A stretch of DNA of 64,000 nucleotides from Arthrobacter beigongshangensis (GTDB lineage Bacteria; Bacillota; Bacilli; Bacillales_A; Planococcaceae): contig NZ_JADHDX010000001.1 in assembly GCF_016820585.1 (NCBI RefSeq), forward strand, positions 248,001 to 312,000, given 5' to 3'. The notes under the pieces are model-generated. The model made no database searches and was not told the origin of the DNA. It was given only the letters and a program-made list of their open reading frames with translations. The position numbers and the translations under genes were made by a program. Of this stretch, positions 25,601 through 33,470 are shown piece by piece. How positions within the stretch are numbered: position 1 is the stretch's first letter; every line of letters begins with the position of its first letter.

Positions 25601-25725
25601 AGCCGATGGGCATTGCCGTCATAGGTGGCTTATTAAGTTCAACATTGCTGACACTGTATGTAGTGCCGATTATGTATAGCTTGTTTGATCGTGAAACAAG
25701 AAGGCGTGCAGTCACGAATAAATGA
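22660..25725 (+). CDS. RND-family efflux transporter permease
   Basis: 1021 aa from ATG 22660 (AAAGGG 8 bases upstream). Classic RND layout: N-terminal helix FSIKRPVFTIVTMFLVIILG, large extracytoplasmic loop, helices 2-6 with GALALGIGMLVDNAIVVIEN (proton-relay Asp region, helix 4), second large loop, helices 8-12 with TAIIGILVLVGIVVNNGIVL and VRPILMTALTTILGLLPLAL. Drives export of hydrophobic compounds by proton antiport. In Bacillales the best-known relative is SwrC/YerP, linked to surfactin self-resistance. No membrane-fusion-protein gene is adjacent. Confidence 0.93.
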   Translation: MKISDFSIKRPVFTIVTMFLVIILGAVSFFRIPVTLIPELNPPIAVVVSSYPGASPAEVSEKLTKPLENSLSTAPGLKSMQSSSQEGSNFILLMFDWSTNIDDVQLDIMQRVDQVPVPEGANKPRFMKFDPSQFPVIQLSLRATTDEADIRKIAEQLETELRRTEGVASVTVSGKLVEEVQIILDQQKLESNGLIQSDIVQMIQANHVSMPGEPIETQDGKQLTTRILSTLTTLSDIENVIVSTNPLTGDKITIGDVADIALVEADSATTTRANDQRAVLMSVLQESGSNTADVSTAFKEALDTLLKKDEFQDVESDILFDQGDYVKLAINNIGQSLVLGGIFAMLILFLFLRGIKSPIIIGIAIPYSVIVTFVLMYFANFSLNIMTLGALALGIGMLVDNAIVVIENIERHLAMGKEPKQAAFDGTKEVGGAITASTLTTLAVFVPVIFISGLIGQIFTEFALTISFSLFASLVVALTVVPMMAGHLLKKPRGNIEARRRRSKTLGTFERSVRWALKYRFSVLFVTVVLLVLSGFGLFKVGTEFLPATDEGFVSISVKLPNGSSPTATDDVVKRIEAQLKDEPDVEVYVSLVGGTQEGLAQGSSKANVAEIYVKLVPLANRERSIFEFVDAVQPKVQKVVGEDAEIGFAMQTAAGSSPNTLTFALNDTDEARLNEAVIELNDALVTLDAVMEVKNNLQNTVDEIQIEVDREKASTKGLTAYQIAQTVNSVTRGSFATQIIGENDAVFGVYVQYDEKYRNSVEQLRKLKLRTSMGTFVSLGEVAKIHIAEGPVSIQRVDQAHSVTFNVKYESSQTLGDMTKKVNEVIAGLEMPEEIELTYSGDRELFDSAIDDMLMALALAVVLVYIVMAAQFESFKYPFVIMFSVPLMVIGVAAGLYMTSTPISVTAIIGILVLVGIVVNNGIVLVDYINQRKEAGLSSYDAIIASVRDRVRPILMTALTTILGLLPLALGLGEGTEMNQPMGIAVIGGLLSSTLLTLYVVPIMYSLFDRETRRRAVTNK

Positions 25726-25729
25726 TGAA

Positions 25730-25760
25730 GGAGCTTCCTGCAATGGGAGGCTCTTTTTGA
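25730..25760 (+). terminator. Terminator of RND gene
   Basis: GGAGCTTCC pairs with GGGAGGCTC (one T.G pair), followed by TTTTTG. Confidence 0.75.
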
Positions 25761-25823
25761 ATCTGAATATTCTTCCAATTACGAAGCGCTATTGTTAAAC
25801 TAATAAAACAAGGGGGCGATTAT

Positions 25824-26912
25824 GTGCAAACTCATTTTTTTACAGGGTTTCCTGGTTTCATCGCAACGGAATTGATTAAAGAATTGGTGCGTGTTGGTCA
25901 AGTTGAGAAGTTATACGCGGTGGTGCAAGCAAGTCAAGAGCAACTAGCGAAGGATAAGGCAGCTTCGATGATGATGGAGATGAATGTTGAGATTCCTTTT
26001 GACATCATTGTTGGAGACATTACGCAAGTGAATCTGGGGTTGACCAAACAGACCGTCAAACAGTTGTACGAAGAAACGTTGACGGTGTGGCATTTGGCAG
26101 CGATTTACGATTTAGCTGTCAAAGCGGAAATTGCTTGGGACGTCAATGTAGAGGGAACAAGACAAGTCAATGAGTTTATACGTAATCATCCGTCTATCAC
26201 ACGTTATATGTACTTCAGCACAGCTTATGTGGCAGGAAAACGAGAAGGATTGTTGCTTGAAACGGAATTGATTCGTCCGGCTGCTTTTAAAAATCATTAC
26301 GAGGAAACGAAGTTTGAGGCAGAATTACTTGTGGAGGAATTGAAATCCGATGTAGCTGTAACGATTATCCGGCCGGGAATTGTACGTGGGCATTCGAAAA
26401 CAGGTAAGACCATTAAGTTTGATGGACCCTATTTTTTTATGAACATGATTGATCGTCTAAAATGGATGCCTGTCATCCCGTATGTAGGAAAGACAACTGC
26501 GTGTATAAATGTTGTGCCGATTGACTATATTATTCATGCAACAGTCTTTCTCGCGAGTAAAATAGAGGCAGCAGGACAAACCATCCATTTAACAGATCCA
26601 TCACCCCACCCAATTGAGGAAATTTATAGGGCAATGGTTGTGGAGCTGACGGGGAAAAAGCCAAAGGGAAGAATGCCGCAAGTGCTAGCTAGAACGGGGC
26701 TGTCTTCGATTTGGCTACAGCGCAAACTAGGTGTTGAAGCAGAAACGATTGACTATTTAATGTGGAATGCCACATTTGATACAATGATTGCCCAAAAGCT
26801 ACTTGAAGGAAGTGGCATCAGTTGTGCTGACTTTCTCCAATCCATTCCATCTATGACAGCATTCTATAAGGAAAATAAAGATAATCCTGATTTTCATATT
26901 AAAATCGGATAA
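25824..26912 (+). CDS. Extended SDR / NAD-binding-4 (male-sterility type) reductase
   Basis: 362 aa from GTG 25824 (AAGGGGGCG upstream). The N-terminal NAD(P) motif is FFTGFPGFIATELI (TGxxGxxA type). Catalytic Tyr and Lys appear in YMYFSTAYVAGKREG and FKNHYEETKFEAELLV (YxxxK), and TIIRPGIVRGHSKTG follows. This matches the NAD-binding-4 group that contains fatty acyl-CoA reductases and thioester reductase domains, though stand-alone members are poorly characterised. Substrate unknown; a fatty-acyl or lipid carbonyl is a guess. Confidence 0.85.
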   Translation: MQTHFFTGFPGFIATELIKELVRVGQVEKLYAVVQASQEQLAKDKAASMMMEMNVEIPFDIIVGDITQVNLGLTKQTVKQLYEETLTVWHLAAIYDLAVKAEIAWDVNVEGTRQVNEFIRNHPSITRYMYFSTAYVAGKREGLLLETELIRPAAFKNHYEETKFEAELLVEELKSDVAVTIIRPGIVRGHSKTGKTIKFDGPYFFMNMIDRLKWMPVIPYVGKTTACINVVPIDYIIHATVFLASKIEAAGQTIHLTDPSPHPIEEIYRAMVVELTGKKPKGRMPQVLARTGLSSIWLQRKLGVEAETIDYLMWNATFDTMIAQKLLEGSGISCADFLQSIPSMTAFYKENKDNPDFHIKIG

Positions 26913-26919
26913 GCTATTG

Positions 26920-26948
26920 TTTTACTTTTAGGATTGAGGTGGTATAAT
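26920..26948 (+). promoter_or_regulatory. Promoter for Mn riboswitch/terC transcript
   Basis: TATAAT at 26943-26948. At 17 bases upstream the -35 reads TTTTAC (26920-26925), weak. It lies about 45 bases upstream of the riboswitch. Confidence 0.6.
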
Positions 26949-26992
26949 AAAACAAAAGTACCCAACAACTTAATAACTTTTGACATCATGTC

Positions 26993-27108
26993 AAGGGGGA
27001 GTAGCTTTAGGGAAACCTATTTCATAGTCGTCAATACATGGCTGACGCCATCGGTTATGATAGCTAGATTTTTGAAAATCAAAATTCTGACTTAGCGAGA
27101 CCTTTGCC
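26993..27108 (+). promoter_or_regulatory. yybP-ykoY manganese riboswitch
   Basis: Conserved elements in order: AAGGGGGAGTAGCTTTAGGG (26993 on), GTCGTCAATACATGGCTGAC, CATCGGTTATGATAGCTA, and the closing AGCGAGACCTTTGCC. This is the yybP-ykoY aptamer that binds Mn2+ and turns on manganese-export genes. Here it precedes a TerC/YkoY exporter. The closing helix overlaps the terminator stem at 27098-27127, so ligand binding can be expected to prevent termination. Confidence 0.95.
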
Positions 27109-27133
27109 TTTTATTAGGTGAGGGTCTTTTTTG
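27098..27133 (+). terminator. Riboswitch-controlled terminator
   Basis: AGACCTTTGCC (27098-27108) can pair with GGTGAGGGTCT (27117-27127), followed by TTTTTTG. The 5' arm is also part of the aptamer closing helix, so the two folds exclude each other. Confidence 0.88.
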
Positions 27134-27160
27134 TTTGAAAAAAGTGTAGGAGGAATGGAT

Positions 27161-27928
27161 TTGGAAGCAATATTATTGGAATACGCATGGGTACTCGTTG
27201 TACTGATTGTACTCGAGGGATTATTGGCAGCAGATAATGCGGTAGTTATGGCGGTTATGGTGAAGCATTTACCGCGTGAACAACAAAAGAAAGCCCTATT
27301 TTACGGATTATTAGGTGCATTTGTGTTCCGGTTTGCTGCGTTATTTATGATTACATTACTTGTAGATATTTGGCAAATACAGGCATTAGGAGCTGCATAT
27401 CTGTTATTCATATCCATTAAAAGTCTTCTAGACCAGAGAAAGAATACAGATGAAGATCCTGAAAAAGATGAAAAATCTCGTAAAGGTTCTGGTTTCTGGA
27501 TGACTGTATTGAAGGTAGAACTTGCAGATATCGCATTTGCATTAGACTCGATGCTAGCTGCGGTTGCGCTGGCAATCACACTTCCAGCGCTAGGTGATTT
27601 CGATATAGGTGGCATTAATGGCGGTCAATTTACCGTTATGCTATTGGGTGGTATTATCGGATTGATCATTATGCGTTTCGCAGCTCGTCAGTTCGTTGTC
27701 TTGTTAGAGAAATTCCCATCATTAGAAACAGCAGCCTTTTTGATTGTTGGTTGGGTAGGTATCAAATTGGTCGTTCTTACGTTAGCGCATCCAAAATTAC
27801 AAATCATTGACGTAGGTTTTCCACATTCGACTGGATGGAAATTGACATTTTGGATTGTCCTTGTAGGAATTGTTATTGGTGGTTATTTGTTTGGTGTGAG
27901 GAATAGTCGTAAGGAAAATAAAAAATAA
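27161..27928 (+). CDS. ykoY: TerC-family manganese exporter (YkoY-like)
   Basis: About 255 aa. Start choice: GGAGG at 27149-27153 is well spaced for TTG 27161. ATG 27155 is only one base from it, and TTG 27131 lies in the terminator T-run. Seven or eight membrane helices, with the acidic intramembrane motifs of TerC proteins: VLEGLLAADNAVVMAVMVKH near the start and LKVELADIAFALDSMLAAVA in the middle. TerC/Alx/YkoY proteins export Mn2+. The riboswitch directly upstream fits induction by excess manganese. Confidence 0.93.
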   Translation: MEAILLEYAWVLVVLIVLEGLLAADNAVVMAVMVKHLPREQQKKALFYGLLGAFVFRFAALFMITLLVDIWQIQALGAAYLLFISIKSLLDQRKNTDEDPEKDEKSRKGSGFWMTVLKVELADIAFALDSMLAAVALAITLPALGDFDIGGINGGQFTVMLLGGIIGLIIMRFAARQFVVLLEKFPSLETAAFLIVGWVGIKLVVLTLAHPKLQIIDVGFPHSTGWKLTFWIVLVGIVIGGYLFGVRNSRKENKK

Positions 27929-27939
27929 TATACATGAAG

Positions 27940-27972
27940 AGGATGCCGTGAATCGTATACGGCATCTTTTTT
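27940..27972 (+). terminator. Terminator of terC gene
   Basis: GGATGCCGT pairs with ACGGCATC around AATCGTAT, followed by TTTTTTTC and more T. Confidence 0.92.
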
Positions 27973-28063
27973 TCTTTTTTTTTAGTTTCTACTATCATTT
28001 TTGCATCGACTTCTCTAAAATGGGTACAACAGCTTTGAATGGTTGAAAGGATAGGCGATACAG

Positions 28064-29413
28064 TTGAAATTCACACGTGAAAATTTTCGTAGATTCACAC
28101 CAGCACAAATTATTGTTTTTTATTATTTTCTAGCTATTGCCTTTTCGGTTCTTTTGTTGAATTTACCAGGCGTTTATAAGCCGGGAGTCAAGGTTAGTTT
28201 CATTGATAGTCTTTTTACAGCCGTTAGTGCGGTTAGTGTTACGGGGCTAACGACGATTAACATTTGGGATACGTATACGGTTTTCGGGCTCTGTATGATT
28301 ATAGTTGTACTTCAATTTGGTGGTATTGGCATTATGTCGATTGGCACATTTTTTTGGTTAATTGTTAAAAAGCGAATCGGTCTACGCGAACGTCAGTTGA
28401 TTATGGTTGACCATAACCAATATAGCTTGGCGGGGGTTGTGCATCTTATAAGGGAAATCGTTAAGATTATCTTTTTGATTGAAATTATAGGTAGCTTAAT
28501 TTTAACTGCTTATATGCTGCAGTTTTACGATACGTTTGGTGAAGCACTTCTGAATGGTACTTTTTTGGCGGTATCGGCAACTACTAATGCTGGATTTGAT
28601 ATTACGGGTGCATCACTTGTTCCTTATTTTAATGACTATTTTGTTCAATCGGTGACGATGATTTTGATTATGTTAGGTGCTATTGGCTTTCCTGTCTTAA
28701 TCGAGGTGAAAAGTTATTTTTCGAAAAAGGTACCGAATTTCCGTTTTTCCTTATTTACTAAAATAACGACCGTGACATTTGGCCTCCTGCTAGTTTGGGG
28801 GACACTGATGATTTTTATATTGGAATCTTTTCATTCCTTCAAAGGGATGACGTGGCATGAAAAATTCTTTACGTCGTTATTTCACTCGGTGTCATCTAGG
28901 TCTGCTGGGTTGACAACGCATGATATCACGCACTTTAGTGAAGCAACGGACATTTTCATTAGTTCATTGATGTTTATCGGTGCATCGCCAAGCTCGGTCG
29001 GGGGTGGTATTCGGACGACAACTTTTGCGATAGCTATTCTATTTCTCGTTAACTTTGCACGGGGGCATGAAGTGATTAACGTGTTCAACAGGGAAATTAA
29101 GCTAATAGATGTGTTTCGTTCGTATGCGGTTATTATCGTTGCAGTTGTTATGGTCATGACTGCATTGCTAATTTTACTCATTACAGAACCGGGCGTCCCG
29201 GCGGTGGCATTATTATTTGAAATCACATCTGCCTTCGGTACATGCGGTATGTCACTCGGCATCACGTCGGATCTTTCGAGTACCGGGAAATTAATAATTA
29301 TGGCATTAATGTTCATCGGGCGAGTGGGGCTCATCTCATTCCTCTATACACTAGGAGGGAAAACGAAAAAACCACATTATCGCTTCCCGAAAGAGCGTGT
29401 GATTATTGGCTGA
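28064..29413 (+). CDS. ktrD: TrkH/KtrB-family potassium uptake subunit (KtrD-like)
   Basis: 449 aa, TTG start 28064. Four membrane-pore-membrane repeats. The selectivity-filter glycines are visible in VTGLTTINIW, TTNAGFDITG, SRSAGLTTHD and FGTCGMSLG. This is the ion-conducting subunit of a Ktr system, which imports K+ with Na+ and needs a KtrA/KtrC RCK partner. None is encoded nearby, the same situation as B. subtilis ktrD. The N-terminal PAQIIVFYYFLAIAFSVLLL and ERQLIMVDHNQ segments resemble KtrD. The ribosome binding site AAAGGATAGG is a little far from the TTG. Confidence 0.92.
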   Translation: MKFTRENFRRFTPAQIIVFYYFLAIAFSVLLLNLPGVYKPGVKVSFIDSLFTAVSAVSVTGLTTINIWDTYTVFGLCMIIVVLQFGGIGIMSIGTFFWLIVKKRIGLRERQLIMVDHNQYSLAGVVHLIREIVKIIFLIEIIGSLILTAYMLQFYDTFGEALLNGTFLAVSATTNAGFDITGASLVPYFNDYFVQSVTMILIMLGAIGFPVLIEVKSYFSKKVPNFRFSLFTKITTVTFGLLLVWGTLMIFILESFHSFKGMTWHEKFFTSLFHSVSSRSAGLTTHDITHFSEATDIFISSLMFIGASPSSVGGGIRTTTFAIAILFLVNFARGHEVINVFNREIKLIDVFRSYAVIIVAVVMVMTALLILLITEPGVPAVALLFEITSAFGTCGMSLGITSDLSSTGKLIIMALMFIGRVGLISFLYTLGGKTKKPHYRFPKERVIIG

Positions 29414-29416
29414 AAA

Positions 29417-29453
29417 ACAAGGCTGTCCCTTGGATTGGGAACAGCCTTGTTTT
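29417..29453. terminator. Bidirectional terminator
   Basis: ACAAGGCTGTTCC-type stem: AACAAGGCTGTCCC pairs with GGGAACAGCCTTGTT, with A-run and T-run. It serves ktrD and the converging radical SAM gene. Confidence 0.92.
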
Positions 29454-29458
29454 GTATT

Positions 29459-31219
29459 TTATTTATTTGACGAAACAGCTACGACATGATCAAAAAACAG
29501 AAACACAGGCTGCTCTCCATGCCTAAACACAGTCACAAGATAGCCAGACGTTTTTTCTACAATCCCGATTTCCGCATCCTTCGGGTTGACAGCGATCGGA
29601 GTGATAAATGTCTGTTTACGGATATTGCGGGCGGTTAAGTTGTAGGAAGCAAACGTTTCACCTAGGATATTTGGATTATTGAGCAATGATTGTTCGATTG
29701 CTACAAGCTCATCTGCCGGCATATCATCCTGCCACCACACTTTACGTGGTTGGAATTTATGATGCGCCAAGTAATCAAGTTTCATAAGACTCTGTGTGAT
29801 GGTCATATCAGCTTGGCCATCTTCTTCTAAAAAATCGTTTAAACGGGTAAACAAATCTTCTAGCTGATGTCCGATTCTTGACCAGCCCTGCGTTTCCCAG
29901 TACGTCCCGAACTGTTGGAAGAAATCGAATGGTGTTTCAAAGACCTCGGATACGAGATATTCGACAGTGCGCGGTAAGCGATTGTCGTTCCAATACTTTT
30001 CGAGGACATCTTCTGTATGCTTGATGCGTATAATATCATCGAATGACAGCACATTGTTGGAGAATATCTCGTAAGGTGCTTCGTCGACAAATGTATAGCC
30101 ATATTGCTCGGCTTGGATACGCAATCCAGTTCCACGTAGCAATTTTAAGAAGCCGAGCTGTAATTCCTCTGGTCGCATGGCGAAAACCTCATTGAATGTA
30201 TTACGGAACGAAGCATAATCCTCTTCAGGCAATCCTGCGATTAAGTCTAAATGCTGGTCAATTTTCCCGCCTTCTTTGACCATTGTTACTGTACGGGACA
30301 ATTTTTCAAAGTTTTGGCGTCGCTGAACAAGCTCATTCGTTAAATCGTTCGTAGACTGCACACCAATCTCAAAGCGGAATAATCCAGCAGGCGCATTTTC
30401 ATTCAAAAAATGGATGACCTCCGGGCGCATAATATCTCCCGTAATTTCAAACTGGAAAACCGTACCTGGCACATGTTCATCAATTAAAAATTGAAACATT
30501 TCCATGGCGTAGCTTCTGCTAATATTGAATGTTCGATCGACAAACTTGATGGTTTTGGCACCATTCGCCATTAAATAGCGGATATCGTCTTTAATGGCAT
30601 CCCGATTGAAGTAGCGAACGCCGACTTCGATGGAAGACAGACAAAACTGGCAAGAAAATGGACAGCCACGGCTTGTTTCGATATACGTTACGCGTTTGTT
30701 GAGTTCTGGTATATCTTCTGCAAAACGAAAAGGGCTAGGTAGCTCACGCAAATCCAGTTTAGGCCCAGGGGCTGTAATTTTTAATTGGTTATCCTTATGA
30801 TAGGCAATCCCCTGAACAGTCGAAATATCTTCCTTTCCCGCATAGACATCCAACAACTGTTTGAAGGTTCTTTCTCCCTCTCCGATGACAATCACATCGA
30901 TTTCTGGTACACGCTCTAACCAATAATCGTAGTCATACATGACTTCAGGACCACCTGCAATAATTTTGACATCTGGTTTTACTTTTTTGAGCATACGTAT
31001 TACTTTAATCGTTTCTTCAATGTTCCAGATATATAGACTGAATCCGACAACGTCAGGTGTTTTTTGATATAAATCTGATACGATATTTATCGTAGGATCC
31101 TTAATTGTGTATTCAGCAAGCGTCGAATTATACTCCGGTAATGCATATGATTTCAAATAGCGGATAGCGATATTAGTATGAATGTATTTCGCATTTAACG
31201 TCGAAAGTATGATGTTCAT
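29459..31219 (-). CDS. B12-binding radical SAM protein with DUF4080
   Basis: 586 aa. Residues 1-130 form a cobalamin-binding-like domain (NIILSTLNAKYIHTNIAIRY, then VKIIAGGPEVMYDYDYWL). The radical SAM core has the cluster motif CPFSCQFCLSS (CxxxCxxC) near residue 185, followed by GAKTIKFVDRTFN and QFEITGDIMRPEVI. The C-terminal 200 residues correspond to DUF4080. It probably performs a SAM-radical methylation or rearrangement with cobalamin. Widespread in Firmicutes, substrate unknown. The absence of an obvious DxHxxG motif in the N-domain suggests base-off binding without that His. Confidence 0.92.
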   Translation of the reverse strand: MNIILSTLNAKYIHTNIAIRYLKSYALPEYNSTLAEYTIKDPTINIVSDLYQKTPDVVGFSLYIWNIEETIKVIRMLKKVKPDVKIIAGGPEVMYDYDYWLERVPEIDVIVIGEGERTFKQLLDVYAGKEDISTVQGIAYHKDNQLKITAPGPKLDLRELPSPFRFAEDIPELNKRVTYIETSRGCPFSCQFCLSSIEVGVRYFNRDAIKDDIRYLMANGAKTIKFVDRTFNISRSYAMEMFQFLIDEHVPGTVFQFEITGDIMRPEVIHFLNENAPAGLFRFEIGVQSTNDLTNELVQRRQNFEKLSRTVTMVKEGGKIDQHLDLIAGLPEEDYASFRNTFNEVFAMRPEELQLGFLKLLRGTGLRIQAEQYGYTFVDEAPYEIFSNNVLSFDDIIRIKHTEDVLEKYWNDNRLPRTVEYLVSEVFETPFDFFQQFGTYWETQGWSRIGHQLEDLFTRLNDFLEEDGQADMTITQSLMKLDYLAHHKFQPRKVWWQDDMPADELVAIEQSLLNNPNILGETFASYNLTARNIRKQTFITPIAVNPKDAEIGIVEKTSGYLVTVFRHGEQPVFLFFDHVVAVSSNK

Positions 31220-31410
31220 TGTTTAAGTCCTCTTTTCTATTATAATCACTACTCTTTGTTCATTTTCTAAGTTGGGTAGAAAGGTCTATATCCAACGCAT
31301 TAACAATATGGAATAATCAGAATTAGTGGCGTTTTGCATAATTTTGACCTTTCTGCATGAATCATTGCTATTTTTCATACTGTCTTGAAACAGGATCAGG
31401 AGGAATACAC

Positions 31411-32844
31411 TTGAAATGTAAAAAGGAAAAAGTAATGAAGCATATACCTTTTTTATTGAATGATATAGAGAGACCCGGTGTAGTTTTTAATCTCGACGGT
31501 ACATTGTTATTTGTGAATAATAAATTCGGTCAAGAATTTGGTGTTCAAGAATCGGAAAGTATTGAGCAGTTCATTGATAAACAATCTATAAAACAGTGGG
31601 ATGAAGTTATCGGCTCCTTACATGAATGTGAAGAAAAAATAGTGGATATTAAAATCCAAACTGCATCTGGTAGTATACATGCTACAAAAGCACATCTAAT
31701 GTATGTGGATGATGCTCATCAGATTGTTGCATTTTTTGACGTTCAGCACTATAACGATAATCTTGCTGGAAAAGCATATGTACATGCCTTTCATAATTCG
31801 GACAACTTCATGGTCGTTGTAGATCAGCAGGATATCATCCGTGAAGTCAACGATATGCACACTGCATTTTTTAATATGCCTAAAGATTATTTTGTGGGTA
31901 AGCATGCATCTGTACTTACAACATTATTTCAGAGTGACACCGAACTATTTCTTAAATATAAAAAAGACGTACACATATTTGGATATGTAGAAGAAACAAA
32001 AAGGTATGAGCAATCCGTTGACGATATAAGATACTATCATATATCTACCTTTTTCGATAGTAAAACAAAAATGTATTTGATACGCATGAATGATCGAACA
32101 GAGAAAGTGATTTTAGAGGAGCGCTTAGCACATTCCGGTTCACTGTCAACAGTAGGTGAATTGGCGGCTAGCATAGCCCATGAAATTAGAAACCCGATGA
32201 CGACACTAAAAGGCTTCGTCCAATTACTAAAGCTATCTGCCGATGGCGATGCGATAAAATACCTTGCAGTTATTGAAGGTGAAGTCACAAGAATGGAATC
32301 GATATTGAGTGAGATGCTCATTCTTTCTAAGCCTGGCTTGAATAAAAAGACGTTACTTTCCCTTGAAGTGTTAGTAGCTGATATGGTTCAGATCATGCAG
32401 CCAAAAGCGATATTGGAAGGGATTTCCATCGAGCAAAAAGTGACATGCGTTCAAAATACATTGATGAATGCTGATGCTGACAAAATGAAGCAAGTACTAC
32501 TTAACCTCTTTAAAAATGCTTTTGAAGCAATGTCCCCTGGCGGAATTTTAACGACTACCATCGAGTCGGATAATTCGCAGCAACTCATCCTAAGTATCTC
32601 GGACACCGGAAAAGGAATGAATAATAATCAAATCAATCAGGTATTCATGCCTTTCTTTACAAGTAAGCCGGAAGGGACAGGGCTAGGTTTGCCATTTGTT
32701 CTTAAAGTAATCGAAGAACATGGTGGGACCATTTCAGTTGAAAGTGAGCTAGGTCAGGGGACGACCTTTATCGTAACATTTCCGCTCGTCATTGCCCATA
32801 TGAAGAGTCCGGTTCAGGATGATAAAAAGTTATTGTCTTCCTGA
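31411..32844 (+). CDS. Cytosolic PAS-domain sensor histidine kinase (Kin-like)
   Basis: 477 aa from TTG 31411, chosen because CAGGAGGAATACAC lies directly upstream; ATG 31435 is an alternative. No membrane segments. Two PAS-like modules (about residues 15-125 with GVVFNLDGTLLFVNNKFGQE, and about 130-245 with FMVVVDQQDIIREVNDMHTA). HisKA has the phosphoacceptor in ASIAHEIRNPMTTLKGF. HATPase_c has N box NAFEAMSPGG, G1 SDTGKGM and G2 EGTGLGLPFVLK. It resembles the phosphorelay kinases KinA-KinE. No response regulator gene adjoins. The MarR gene that follows has its own promoter. Confidence 0.92.
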   Translation: MKCKKEKVMKHIPFLLNDIERPGVVFNLDGTLLFVNNKFGQEFGVQESESIEQFIDKQSIKQWDEVIGSLHECEEKIVDIKIQTASGSIHATKAHLMYVDDAHQIVAFFDVQHYNDNLAGKAYVHAFHNSDNFMVVVDQQDIIREVNDMHTAFFNMPKDYFVGKHASVLTTLFQSDTELFLKYKKDVHIFGYVEETKRYEQSVDDIRYYHISTFFDSKTKMYLIRMNDRTEKVILEERLAHSGSLSTVGELAASIAHEIRNPMTTLKGFVQLLKLSADGDAIKYLAVIEGEVTRMESILSEMLILSKPGLNKKTLLSLEVLVADMVQIMQPKAILEGISIEQKVTCVQNTLMNADADKMKQVLLNLFKNAFEAMSPGGILTTTIESDNSQQLILSISDTGKGMNNNQINQVFMPFFTSKPEGTGLGLPFVLKVIEEHGGTISVESELGQGTTFIVTFPLVIAHMKSPVQDDKKLLSS

Positions 32845-32872
32845 GAGAATCGTTTCTAAACTTGTTTCTCTT

Positions 32873-32902
32873 TTGACAGAAGGGTGTCCTTACCGTTATA
32901 AT
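32873..32902 (+). promoter_or_regulatory. Sigma-A promoter of marR-type gene
   Basis: TTGACA (32873-32878), 18 bases, TATAAT (32897-32902): both boxes match the consensus. It is 43 bases upstream of the ATG at 32945. Confidence 0.85.
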
Positions 32903-32944
32903 GGTGGCGACTCTTGAGTGGGAAACAAAAGGTGGAACAGAAAA

Positions 32945-33385
32945 ATGAAAACAGATACAGAACGTGCCTTAAAGTTGTTTATTGTCCTTTCGAGGGCAAG
33001 TAAAGTAATTTTGGAAGAGGCCAATATAACGAATAACAAACACGGACTGAATCCGACTGAATTTGCAGTCCTTGAACTCCTTTACCATAAGGGGAAACAG
33101 CCGATTCAGAAAATCGGTCAGAAAATTTTGCTGCGAAGCGGCTCAATGACGTATGTTGTTGATAAGCTGGAACAGCGTGGATTACTGGAACGCGTATTTT
33201 GCAAGGAAGATAAGCGCATCACATATATGTCGATTACCTCTAAAGGAATTGAATTAATGACTGCGATATTTCCCGAACATGCGGAGAATATTGAGTCAAT
33301 TATGTCTGCGTTGACAGTAGAAGAACAAGAGCAGGCAATTGGTTTAATCCGAAAGTTAGGTTTATCGGTGAAAGATTTATCATGA
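32945..33385 (+). CDS. MarR-family transcriptional regulator
   Basis: 146 aa from ATG 32945 (AAAGGTGG upstream). Winged helix: GLNPTEFAVLELLYHKGKQP, recognition helix region KILLRSGSMTYVVDKLEQRG, wing LLERVFCKEDKRITYMSITSKG, flanked by dimerisation helices. One Cys in the wing (CKEDKR); there is no N-terminal OhrR-type redox Cys. Similar to YkoM/YusO-type proteins. It normally represses a neighbouring or its own gene. No exporter or enzyme adjoins, so it may be autoregulatory or act elsewhere. Confidence 0.92.
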   Translation: MKTDTERALKLFIVLSRASKVILEEANITNNKHGLNPTEFAVLELLYHKGKQPIQKIGQKILLRSGSMTYVVDKLEQRGLLERVFCKEDKRITYMSITSKGIELMTAIFPEHAENIESIMSALTVEEQEQAIGLIRKLGLSVKDLS

Positions 33386-33386
33386 A

Positions 33387-33420
33387 GAACGACATCTCAC
33401 TTCAAAGAGTGTCGTTTTTT
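33387..33420 (+). terminator. Terminator of marR-type gene
   Basis: AACGACA pairs with TGTCGTT across a 15-base loop, followed by TTTTATT. Confidence 0.82.
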
Positions 33421-33425
33421 ATTAT

Positions 33426-33463
33426 GAAAAAGCCGTATGGAGAATTTCTCCATACGGCTTTTC
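33426..33463. terminator. Strong bidirectional hairpin
   Basis: AAAGCCGTATGGAGA pairs exactly with TCTCCATACGGCTTT around AATT. Flanking A and T runs suit termination of the minus-strand lipoprotein gene ending at 33471. Confidence 0.88.
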
Positions 33464-33470
33464 AATTCAT

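Noticed and set aside
22654-25725. Many minus-strand open frames under the RND, TRAP, MurE and operon genes
   Set aside because: They mirror codon patterns of strongly coding plus-strand genes and have no initiation signals or family features.
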